NCBI RefSeq assembly: GCF_037975245.1
Contig: NC_092565.1
Location: 3,237,499-3,301,498 of the forward strand
DNA: 64,000 bases
From: Apostichopus japonicus
Lineage: Eukaryota; Echinodermata; Holothuroidea; Aspidochirotida; Stichopodidae
Direction: 5' to 3'
Of this stretch, positions 1-11,461 are shown in pieces (the first letter of the stretch is position 1; each line of letters begins with the position of its first letter). The position numbers and the translations under genes were made by a program. The notes under the pieces were generated by a model. That model did not search any database, was not told where the DNA came from, and saw nothing but the letters and a program-made list of their open reading frames with translations.

Positions 1-2892
1 GCAATTCAATGATATGATGGGGCATATTTGTTTAGTCAGAGAAATGTCAAATATATTAAGGGTTTCAAGTTGGTTAGTAATGTAGTTCAGGTCAGAACCA
101 TGCATAGTCCTCAACTTTGTATGAAGCAGTAAAAAAGTAAATGGAAAGCAAGGATTGTTGTCACTTGGTACGTTTTCAACCCTGTCAACCTTACCTGCAA
201 CATAGTAAGAATAACAAGTTTATTTACAGAAAATGTTGGAATCACCATTAATAAACAATTTTCAAGCTCAAGGTCGCATATATTCAAGTGATCCTCACTT
301 GGTTCTGTAAGTGTTGCATGTTCAATTAAGATATTTATCGATATTGGTAAATCTACCAAACTTGATAAATGTACCACAACAAGTTTCCTCCCTTCAAACT
401 TTGAATACTTGATCGAGAAAAAAATATGATATACAGCTGTTATTATCTATTGAACATAATTTGTGTGGAATATTTATGAGGATTTAAGTTAAGACCTGTG
501 TTAATATCTCTCTACTTTAATGTTTGCAGCTTTCACGGTAATTATACCTTTAGAGAATGTTCACTCTCTCTGTTAAATTCCAGTTACCCTTTGTCTTCCA
601 AGTAAATCCATAAATATATGTAAATATAACAACTTGCCTTAACGATGTATGTAGTGTTGTGTGGTATACACACATAGCTAGATTTAAGAAGGAGATGAAA
701 CCAATTATGTGTGTTAATGTTCTTAGAAAGGTGGCATTTTGTGAAACTCACAAGAGTGAATATTGCAGAGATAATGGCTTTAAATTAAACTAATAATTTA
801 TGAGACAGCAAAATGTGGACATTATTTGGAAGTAATTGTGGAGTTAGAGAATCAATCTTAGGTCATTAGTAGTTGACACAATCACTACATTTAAGAAAGA
901 GCAGTTAATACTCCCTTTTCTTTTGAGAACAGAATTGGAAAATACATTTTCACCAGTGTGAAAATCCAATTTTCTCCAGAAAGAGGTTTTTATTACTTGA
1001 AATAGGAGAGAATTCAAGATCTTAGTCATTTTTGCTGAACTTGTCGTGCTCCTGTCTGTTCTACAGACCTTCCTTTATCAAGGATTATTTTAAAACTTTA
1101 TCTTTATACAAGCAGTTACTTTTAAAAATTGTTACACCCAATTAGATCTTTGTCTTTCTAGTTTTAAGTACTCATTGAGCCAGTTAAAAGTCCTTGCTAT
1201 TCACAGGAACAGGGAACAGGTTGTTATTGCTGTAATTTTATGTTTGGTATTGTTTATACTTTAGAGGTTTCTCTGAGGAGTTACATCATTTAATCACAAG
1301 GCAACTTAAACAGCTGTTTGGATACAAGAATGTATCTCCTGTCCAAAACAAAATATTCTGTTAATTTCTTGCATTAATGCCACCACGGATGTGTACAAGT
1401 GTTATTTTTCTAACAAGCATCGCGTCACATCACATATCTCTTTGTATTATAATTAGGCCATAAGTATGTGCCATTAATGTAGGTTATGAGCACGTTTACC
1501 ACCAGCTGATTGTACCATTGTGAGTGTGACAACATCTTTGGTGGTGCTAAAAGAGTAACACTTCACTATTTTTTGTAAGCGAATCTGGTGTGATGTGCAA
1601 AATTGATTACGAAGGTTTAGTACTGAAATAGGAGCAGTTGTTTTATTAACATTTAATTTCTTTGTAAGTAAACAGACAGTAAACAGAAGACAGAAAAACA
1701 TGAGTTTCTGTAGAGTTTTAGTTTCCCAATGTGCAATAAGTGCTTATGTTTCCATTATATATGGACAAATCCATCGAATCATCCATGTAGCTTTTGTGTA
1801 TCATGCCTTAAATATTTTAGTTTTTTCTTTCTTTCTTTGTCGAAGTGTAAATACACCGTCCAATCGTTAGGGTAAATTATTGTGAAGGTCTTTCGCTTAA
1901 GTGTCTGTTAATGTATTGGTGATCCTGGTATGCCACATGGGATTGCCAAGGGGATTATATACATAAAGGAGACTGCTGTATTCCAAGAGTGATCACTCTT
2001 TGATTGTCAAAGGTTTTCATCAACATAACTTTGTTAGCTGTATAGAAGTTCAGAATTCTACTACTGATGGAGCGACATTCATTGTCTCCAGTGCCCCCTC
2101 TTAGGTCACAATTCATGGTCGGAACTCCTCGGTCCGGGTCCAAATGTTAATATGAATCAATTGTTTTGTAAACGGTAAAAATGTACCAAAAGTATCCTTT
2201 AATTTCATATTAACAGTAGAGCAACCAATGATCAAATGTGTTCTTGCCAATAAAAGGTTATTTCGATGATTCTCTGAGGAGCTGATCCAAAGATTTGTTT
2301 TCTGGAGTAGGTAGTCCAAGCACTTTCATTCATGCTTGTCTAATGTGTGAAAAATAGTTTCTAGAAAGCTGAAATTGGTATAGAAAATGTAACCTGCACA
2401 TATGAAAGTTGTATTTGGTGTCTGTGTACATGTCACCACCCCCATATTCTGCCTAAAGTAATCCTTATGTTAGGACTTCCGATAATGTTCTCTACTAACT
2501 TTTGCTAACCTCTGAGTCGGCACAGTGAGTTTGTTGTTGTTACTGCCCTTATTTAAAAGAAAAATATATAAGGGTATGCAGTTGGATCTCTAGGACTTGC
2601 ATAACTGTATCAAATATATCTGTTTTTTCATCGCTTGAAATATGTTTGAATTAACATGTTCAACCAAACAAGCACACAAGAAGCAAAGTTAGTTTCTGAC
2701 ATATATTCCCGGTTAAATTTTCCATGTTTTGATTAAGTTTGACAGTACTCTATGGACATGCATTTTTGAGAAGATTGATGAAAGCATGTTTGAATGAAAA
2801 TAGAAATGCCAGGTTTGGTAATTGAAATATAAACAGTACATGAGAAGAAATCAATTCATTTACTATCTTTTTGGTTTCCTTGTTCGAGTATG
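1..2892. other. 3' flank of the disordered-protein gene; no gene recognised
   Basis: AT-rich sequence with only short spurious ORFs. The part next to 2893 is presumably 3'UTR of the minus-strand gene. One imperfectly explained structure is a perfect 11-bp inverted repeat (GTTAATATGAA / TTCATATTAAC) at 2146-2156 and 2204-2214. I see no RNA gene or conserved coding segment. Confidence 0.5.
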
Positions 2893-5800
2893 TTAATTGC
2901 AACCACACATGTCCCCTAGAAAACTTCCTTTACTCTTTAACTCCTTCCCATTTTCTTGCCCCCTTTTACCCTCATTTGATCTTTTGTAGGACGCAGTTTT
3001 GTTAGCTTGCGCTAAGTCTAATTGGGTGTCGAAACCGCTGCTCATTTGTCGCGTTGGTGCTGTTACTGAATAGGCTGGCAACTCCCTTCCCGTAGCACTT
3101 GTTTTCCGGTAAACATTATTTCTGTCGAGGAATTCGGATACATTGAACTCAACCACCTCCCCTTCACGAGCAGAAACGTAACCCTCTGATTGGTTATCTG
3201 TTGGAGCAGGTGATAAGGACCGAGGAGTCTCTGGGTCTTCTTCAACCGATGCTGATATACTGGAGGATGGTTGAGGGGATACCGAGCGGGGAACACTAGA
3301 ATTGCTGGGAACAGATTTTGTTGCTGTTGAAGCAGATGATGTGGCCCTGCAGAGTAAATCGCTTGACATTGACATGGAAGGTTTACTTTGGGATGGCGAT
3401 GGGGATCGAATAGGACTGCAAGGCGTACTCGAACGGTTGTTGTTGGTAGTCATTCTTTCGCCGATGTCCTTCTGGCTCTCTGTCGTCATGCTTCTACCAC
3501 AGTGCAGGCAGCCATAGGTCTGAGTTTTGGCCTCGGCTTGTGTCTTCTTTCCTTCTCTCTGGGAATCTATAAACTGAGACACAAATTCGGCTAGTTTTGG
3601 GTGATCATCTTTTGCGACTGTGAGCTCCACTTTAATGTTTTCCTTAGAATCTTTTAAAACTTTAAGGATTTCTTGACGAGACCTGTGCGCACCACAGTTG
3701 GTCTCAGTTACCCCACACGTGCAACGCAACTCATCTCGACGTGCACATGTATCATTGGCCATTGTGCATCTGACATTCTTGGTAGTACGTTGTGGGACAG
3801 CGTACGATTTAGTGATAAGCCTCGCGCTAGCGTCACCCGAGGTTAGCCGTGGGTCGTGTAGAGAATCTCCTTTGAGTTCTTCTAGTTCAGCGTAAGAAAT
3901 ATCAGGACAGTACTCTTCACTCACTTCGTCATTTTGCAAAATTGCATTTACTATGTGCATAAGTCCTTTGGTTCTTCGATTTGAGCCTGTAAACTTGGGC
4001 AAAGATTCCCGGAGTGTTCTGCTGACGGTATATATTAGGTTTGTATCCTTGCAAGCTTCAGATGGAACGATCGCCGATAGTCCTTGATGTCTTAATGCGG
4101 CTATCCTCTTTTCGTCTGTGGTAAACCTGGTCGAAAAGAATTCTTCAGATCGTTTGTCACTTGGAGCAATGGAAGACGACGTTACTTTCACGCTTGAGGT
4201 AGAGAAGCGGTCTTTTGCATTCCAATATATGTCCTCGTCACTACTTGTCATTTCATTCCTAAAGCTGACAGTATTAACATCACGCTTATCGAAGGACATA
4301 TCAGAGTCTTGTTCTACAAGTTGCTCCTGTTTTCGCCTCTCCTGTTCATCATTTTGTTCATCCCGCTTTTGTTTTAGAACACGTGGAGGCAGAACCCTTT
4401 TGAACCCCTTACACGATGTCGTTGACTCAATTGGAAACATGTCACCGTCGGCCATTTCGCGTTGTACGGAATCGAAGACCTCCTTAACAACGGTTTTGGC
4501 CTGCTTCTCGTGTGATGCAAATTTTCCCGAGCTTCTGTTAAATTCGGATCGCTGGGAGTAGGTATCATCCGTATTGGATGTCACATGGTATATGGACTCG
4601 CTGTCAGAAAGTTCGTCTCTCGTTGAACTCCAACTTCGAGGGCTTCTATTGGACACGGTCGACTCGTTCTGCCTTGTTTGACACGAAGGACCTTCGCGAT
4701 TCTTAGATTCCGAATTCTCGTCGTCTGTAATCGACTGAAACGGCATTTGGCACTGCCGGGCGTCGTAAAAGTGACCATCTTCTTCCTCGTCGTCGTCTTC
4801 TTCTTCTTCATAATCCTCGAAACACATTGCGTTTAACAGGGCGTCTACTTTCTTTGAATTAGAATATCTCGCCAAAGAACATCGTGCTTCACGGCGAAGT
4901 GCGAAGGCTCGATTACTGTCTAACTCGCCTGCAAGGATGGTCTCCATAGCAAGGCTATCTCGATTGGTGGTGTCTCTTTCCTTTTGAGGGGGGCGTATTG
5001 TACGTCCATCTTCCAGCCCTCTGTCATCCACTCCTGTTTGTCTAACGAAGTTAGTCAAAATGTTTCCTTTGCCAACTGGTCTTGAACTTTTATTAGTATG
5101 CTCCGTGGTCGTGGCAGAATCGCTTCTCTGTTGGTAGAGGGGGAAAAAACAACATTAATAACATTAATTGTTTATTTTAATACTTCAGTGAAACACTGTT
5201 GAGAAGTTGACTACTGAAAGTAATCTTAATAGCCTCTGTGAGGGTTTTTTTTTTCAATTTTTTGGGGGGGCATTCTGTGAAGTTATCTTTAGAGCTATTG
5301 TAAAATACATGTAAGCCAATTAAATGAGTTGCCCAAGTCCTACAATATGTAAATACCACAGATGAGTATTCCATTAAGTGCTTTTACACGTGACACGTCC
5401 AACGGAACATAAACGCCTGGACCAAAAACGGCACTTACAACTCAAACAGTTCCCCAGAAAACAGAGACACCAAAACAAACGACTCCACGTGGTATTCCCC
5501 TCACACCATTCAATCCCGCCGGCCCGTCCTTACGCCCACCAGTTCCCCCAGCCCCACATACCATATCAATAGTATATGTCTCGACAAATGGCGAAAATCC
5601 GCCTGAAATCGCCGAAACAGGTGAGTCCCACGTTATATCATCTTTTAGCGGTTAAATTTACCGTTGTCTGGTATTGCTGCCTGGTTTGTGAGTAATGCTG
5701 ATTTTGTGGTTGACGCTGAGTCTGGCCCAAAGCATTCGTTACGACATTCATGACAATCTGCCTGGCGTTCTCTTTGGTTTGGTTCACTGGTGGTGCGCCA

Positions 5801-7380
5801 TGGGCGCATGGCGATGACTGTTCGTTCATCTCTGATGTCTGCCGGTCTGATGATAGCAGGTTACACTTTTCCCGCTGGTGTCGACACACGGAGTCTGGGC
5901 ACGGGCACATACCATGACCATATCGGGCCACCATACGACTAAAGGGAGCAAATATGTGTAAAGAATGTGAACAACATTCCATAATGGGACATATGGTAAT
6001 AATTTTCGGTTTAGAGTAGAGTCAAGGGGCTGGAGTGGTGGGCGTGGTTATACCTTTAATCGGTATTAGCGGAATTTGGATTTTTGTGCTTGAATAAATT
6101 TGGTCGGATTAATGTTGCATATAAAAAAAATCTCGAACATGACTTAAAAGCAGCGCAATTGTTTGCTTTTGTTTACTTCGACACACTTGATAACGATTAA
6201 TTGCTGGCGATGAAGCATTCGCCTTCTTTGTACGTACAATCTACCTAACTTCAGTAAATACAAACAGAAGCAGTGGGATTTTAAGGAGGTCCTCAGTTTG
6301 ATATTAGTTTGTATTTTATAAGCGGTTACTAATGATAAAGTGATGGCTCTGTTCAATTATGCACTGATTATACAGCTTAGCGTATTTCGTTTCTCTGCAT
6401 GGAATGTTGTCAAGGAAAACTTGTGAGATGACTCTGTCAAATGTATGAGGTTGCTAGGCTACTTAACTGCAATTCTGGCCCTCCGATTTTATCTCATGCA
6501 TGTATTGTGCAGCGTTCATATTAGACAAGTAACATGTTAAGTGAAGACAATGGATGATAGTAGAACACGTATGGCAGATTTGGACTTGAGTCTAAGTTTT
6601 AGTTTAATTTCTTAAATATTTGTACTTGTGACAATACTGGTCTATAATCACGCATGCAGTAGATGATTCTGACAAAGCAACACTTAATTGAATAGCCGTT
6701 AGTTTAACCAAGAGACTTGCGGAAATGATTACATCTATATTGGACTACTCATGGCTATTGATTTATTAACCATTTCTTCAGTCTCACAACTAATATGTTT
6801 CCCGTACCCACCCCCCCCCCCCCCATATTGTATCGCTTACTTTACAAACCATATCATTTATGGCTACTTTAAATTATCCTTTCACCCTTCCACATCAAGA
6901 TCTAGATCATGCAGAAATAATGTAGATAAGGGGGACACTTTATTTATGCCAGGGCACACTGACGATGAAATGGATCGGGCAAACACTGCCATTGCGTCCC
7001 ATCGACTATTGCCATAAAAAAATAAATCAAAGGTTTCCAGTTTTCAACCTTACCCACATTGCTGAAAAAACCCTTAAAAAAGCGTTCAATTTATAGGATG
7101 CTATCGGTAACTTTAAATGCGAGCTCCCCCCCCCCTCCCCCAGCCGTGGCCAGGGCACTAGTTACCCGACCAGTCGGGGTCCGTCCCGGTCTTTACTGTA
7201 AAAACTCACTAACCTATCGACACGATCGACCAGCTCTTCTAGCAAGGCCACTAGTTCTTCAGAATCAACCATTTTAAGACCAGCTTTCAATTGCTCGAAT
7301 AAGACATCCAGCCGATCATGGACATTACTAGTAGCCGGCGACGTCGGTGGCCGAGACGAGGCTCTGTTCTGTTGATACAT
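2893..7380 (-). CDS. Three-exon gene for an unrecognised, mostly disordered protein (~892 aa)
   Basis: Exons are 7380-7214, 5938-5662 and 5127-2893. Acceptors read TTTCAG, CCTTTAG and CCAACAG; donors read GTTAGT and GTAAAT. Lengths 167, 277 and 2235 bp keep one frame to the TAA at 2893. The first exon begins exactly at an ATG just after an acceptor, so this ATG may be the start (with a 5'UTR intron) or an internal Met of a longer protein. Residues about 20-55 look like an amphipathic, Leu/Val/Glu-rich helix. Exon 2 has a short Cys/His group (GMCPCPDSVC). Exon 3 has an acidic run at about 252-265, a cysteine cluster at about 602-626, a CLHC pair at about 688-691 and a Ser/Pro-rich stretch at about 711-781. 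Lys/Arg/Glu-rich, Ser-rich composition suggests an intracellular, largely unstructured protein. I do not recognise the family. The cysteines could bind zinc, which is inference only. Confidence 0.72.
5388..5640 (+). other. Proline/threonine-rich open stretch in an intron, opposite strand
   Basis: Within the second intron of the minus-strand gene, one plus-strand frame stays open for about 75 codons after a TAA near 5410. It reads as Pro/Thr-rich peptide (for example GPSLRPPVPPAPHTIS) and runs into GAAACAG|GTGAGT, a good splice donor, at about 5621. This could be an exon of an antisense transcript, a piece of a transposon ORF, or chance. There is no ATG in this frame near its beginning and no family match I recognise. 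Confidence 0.2.
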
Positions 7381-7610
7381 CTGAAATATAAATATTCCGA
7401 AAATAATCAGGCTTCATATAATTGATTTTGCTCACTTTTTAGGAAGCTATATACAAAGCACACATTGTGATCTGACCAAAGTAAAAAAAAATTCAAGAGC
7501 CACAAATGTCTCGTTTATTGAACATATAAATTCTAATATACAGACATGTTAACGCCTCCAAATCTTAGGATGCACAAGTTCACTTAATGTGGAAATTAAC
7601 ATCCATTACG

Positions 7611-8660
7611 TAACCCCATTTACATGATTTTGGGAAGAATTGAAAAAGTCGCGATTTTGGCCAAAATATGAAAAAAATGATAAGGGTATATAGCCTTACA
7701 AAATGGTCAAATTTGGACCAAAAATTGGACTTTCTCAAATTTAAATCGGGGTGCTTATGCGGACTCTTGAAGCTCAGTTATGGATTTTTTTCAGGACTTA
7801 AGTGGATTTCCAGGGATTTTGAAACTTCATTCTGCCTTATTAATATCATAAGACTATGAATCAATATTTTGGCTATTTTCTTTTATTTGGGAAACATTAA
7901 TGAACATAATTATACCTGATATATAAAAGGAAGAGCCCTTAACCCCATTTCCATGATTTTGGGAAGAATTAAAAAAAGTCGCGATTTTGGCCAAAATACA
8001 AAAAAGTGATAAGGGTATAGCCTTACAAAATAGTCAAATTTGGACCAAAAATGGAATTTCTCAAATTTAAGTCGGGTGCTTAAGCGGACTCTTGAAGCTC
8101 AGTTATGTATTTTCTTCAAGACTTGAGTGGATTATCAGGGATTTTGAAGCTTCATTCCGCCTTATTAATATCATAAGACTATGAATCAATATTTTGGCTA
8201 TTTTCTTTTAAATGGGAAACATTATGAGCATAATTATACCTGGTATATAAAAGGTAGAGCCCTTAACCCCATTTACATGATTTTGGGAAGAATAAAAAAA
8301 GGCGCGATTTTGGCCAAAATATGAAAATATGATAAGGGTATAGCCTTACAAAATAGTCAAATTTGGACCAAAAATGGAATTTCTCAAATTTAAGTCGGGG
8401 TGCTTATGCGGACTCTTGAAGCTCAGTTATGTATTTTCTTCAAGACTCGAGTGGATTATCAGGGATTTTGAAGCTTCATTCCGCCTTATTAATATCATAA
8501 GACTATGAATCAATATTTTGGCTATTTTCTTTTAAATAGGAAACATTATGAACATAATTATACCTGATATATAAAAGGAAGAGCCCTTAACCCCATTTAC
8601 ATGATTTTGGGAAGAATTAAAAAAGTCGCAATTTTGACCAACATATGAAAAATTGATAAT
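7611..8660. repeat. 324-bp tandem repeat, three full units plus a partial one
   Basis: The phrase TAACCCCATTTACATGATTT (once with a C for the first A of ACATG) recurs at about 7611, 7940, 8264 and 8588, so units are 324-329 bp long and highly similar. Each unit contains GATAAGGGTATAGCCTTACA and AATCAATATTTTGGCTATTT. The fourth copy stops after about 70 bp and runs into an A-rich tract (8655-8710) followed by a fragment of the unit's end. The array lies upstream of the first exon of the disordered-protein gene and has no coding potential. Confidence 0.9.
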
Positions 8661-8719
8661 AATTAAAAATTAAAATTAAAAAAAAATTAAAATTAAAAAA
8701 AAAATTAAATTAATAAATA

Positions 8720-11461
8720 TTTTGGCTATTTTCTTTGTTCACTAGAATTTGATATTTTCGGTTTACCGAACCAAATTTACACTAAAGTTTTCTTTATTGA
8801 TTGGTGTGTATACCTAATTTAATTACCATATACTTCTTCGTCATTCGCCTTGATACTTAGAGATGTACGGTATGATATTTTGACTTCACATCCGGAAAGT
8901 CCACAATAAATACTAACAAACCTTTACAATACACGGCAGTGCTGCTGACCCGAGTGTGGAGGGGAACTGGCAGGGTGAGAGGCACGGCTGTTGCTTATAT
9001 TGAGCGATATCAGCAAACTGACATAAACTGATGCTCTACATTTTGGGTAACTTAGTGATTCAGGTCATACGATTACAACATCATATATACACGAATACGC
9101 GGTTATATTGTCATCAGGTAGCCATATTTGCATTTACAAGTTATGGAAGGTTATACTGAAGCGTTTACCTCACTAGTAGAATCGAAACAATGTAACCCAC
9201 ATGCATTGATATTGTGTGGCGAGGGGGAGTGGGGGAGTGGGGGATGAGTTTGTGGGTTACCCACAGGATCACCGATTTTGCCCTTATATGAAAAAAAGAT
9301 AATTTCGTGGTTATGGTCTAAACCCTTCTCAACTATAACAGCACGTCAGTATAACACTGCATGCACCTACCCAGCCCCCCCCCCCCTACATTGTATGGTA
9401 GGATTGTATGTACGGTATCTTTGCGAACAGAGAAATAAAGTGTTCTCTTAAAAGTCGAGGGTAATGAGGATCTCTTTTGCTTATTCTCTGTGGTTTAATG
9501 TTATCCTTCAACTACGCGATTCCACCGGTGCTTTGATCAGACATCGCTGAATGGAGATTGATATTGATACTCGTAAAGAGGTCTTGAGTCTAAAAAGTTG
9601 AAGCAAGGAAGAATCTACTTAACTTTGCGCATGCGTTCTAATTCCGGTTAATGGGTGAAATACTTCTTTAAAGAGTATCAGAATTGAAACTTGATGTTAA
9701 CGTCTTCCACTGTATACATTTTAACCGTTTTCATTCAGGCTGTGTGGCCTAACATTACGATTAAAAATTATTACAGTTATAACACAGTGCGCGCACTTAC
9801 CGTACACCACCATACGTTTGAACGTTTTAGTCAATTCCTTTGGCATATGTAACATTTTATATCGAAACTACAATGCCTAGGCCTAGTGTTGACCGGAGTC
9901 ACTTAGTTTTAACTACGAACACCTTAGCCTACTTTCTAAGTTATCTCAAGAACACCTTCCCTGAATATCGTAAATACACATAAACTTACATTTTTTTTTA
10001 TATGTTTATATCCTCGTCTTGTATGTTTCAAACTCTTATACCACCGGGTCTCCAGCTATCCAATCCATCTTTAAACGGCTGCGTAACCTATATGGATAGA
10101 ACGTCACTTATAGACATCAATTCCAGCCGTGTCCAAGAAACAGTTTGAAAAAAGCGGGATAATTACATCGGGATAAACAATAAATCAATTCTTTCTGTGA
10201 CGTCAGTTAAAACAATTGAGACGCTCTAAACTTCTCCGTGCCAGAGATCTGGCGCTATAGTTTTGATTTGCATCTAAACGGTTTCGCGCGTCATGGTAAC
10301 ATTTCACTAATTTCATGTAGGAACGTGGGCGACGGGACCAGGCGCGTGTCAGTTAAGTAACGAGAGGCGTCTGTTTGGATACGCCACAATACGGCAGTGC
10401 GCCATAAATGCGTGGTTAATTAGCAACAGAGCGTGACATGTCAGTGTAAAGCGTGGATTACGCACGGTTAAGAGGCCCGTGATAGACATTGGTGACGTGT
10501 CGCGCATGCGCTCTCCCACCATCAAGACTAGCGAAGTGGACAACTTACTATCTCAAGCTATTTCCCACGCGCGATAATCGGCCTTCGATATGTCTGTAAA
10601 TGTTATATAAACTGGCAATCGGCTTCTACAGCCGTTGACAAGCTATTGTTTCAATAGCAAGGTTAAATTAAACGTGGTAATCAATATGTGTTAGATGCAA
10701 GAGAAGGGAACGGCCTGAAAAGTTAGCAAACACATATCAGTAAAGTTGCACTACCTTGTAGAGTCTTCTTTCATTGGAATATCCTTTAACTTATTCATCA
10801 TGCTGTTTGTGATATCTGATGTAACCTGCACGCGAAATGCTGTTTAGTTTTCAGAAATACTTGACGAAGTTATAATTGTATACGTTTATACGATAGTCGG
10901 TAGTCCTCCTATTTGCTTATAATTTCCCGGGGGGGGGGGTGAGTGAAGAGAAAAGGAAACGCGGATTCGCAAAGGGGAGGTGATGAGTTTAGGGGTGAGA
11001 GCAGCTAGCATGGGAAAGGGGTAGGAAGAAGTGTCGGAGAATATTTTTGATTTCAATTTAATATGAATATACTAAAACAGACAGTTCAGGGTACATTGTA
11101 AATTTCCGACTTTGAAAAAAAAGTTCTAAAGAATACGCTTGTGGAATAAGTGTTTAGACGGATGAATTTCAAAGCAATTTTCATTGAAAGCGAAAAGTAT
11201 CATTTTCGAGGCACAGATTGTTGCTTTGCTCTGTCGATATCAGTGATGAGATAAAATAAGTGGACTTTTGCTAGAATTGGTTGAAAAAAAAACATTAAAA
11301 AAAAGTAAATGAGATTATAAGAGCAAACAAAATACGCAACAAAGGAAAAAGACTTATAGTGGTGGCTATCATTCAATGGAATTTCATTCACCCCGGCTTT
11401 TCTTTATTTCTCTTTTCCTCCTGGTTCTCTAAACAAGATATCACAAAGCAAAAAAAGTACG
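8720..11461. other. Intergenic or 5' flank with no recognised gene
   Basis: Between the 324-bp array and the first YHYH gene there are only short ORFs without family character. Base composition is more balanced around 9400-10600, with several CG-containing motifs, which could mark a promoter or an untranslated first exon of the minus-strand gene ending at 2893. I cannot place a start site. Poly-C at 9376 and poly-G at 10928 are simple tracts. Confidence 0.4.

Noticed and set aside
4118-4561. 147-codon plus-strand ORF
   Set aside because: It lies antisense to the long third exon of the disordered-protein gene, is Ser/Cys-rich in the way reverse-complement shadows are, and has no family features.
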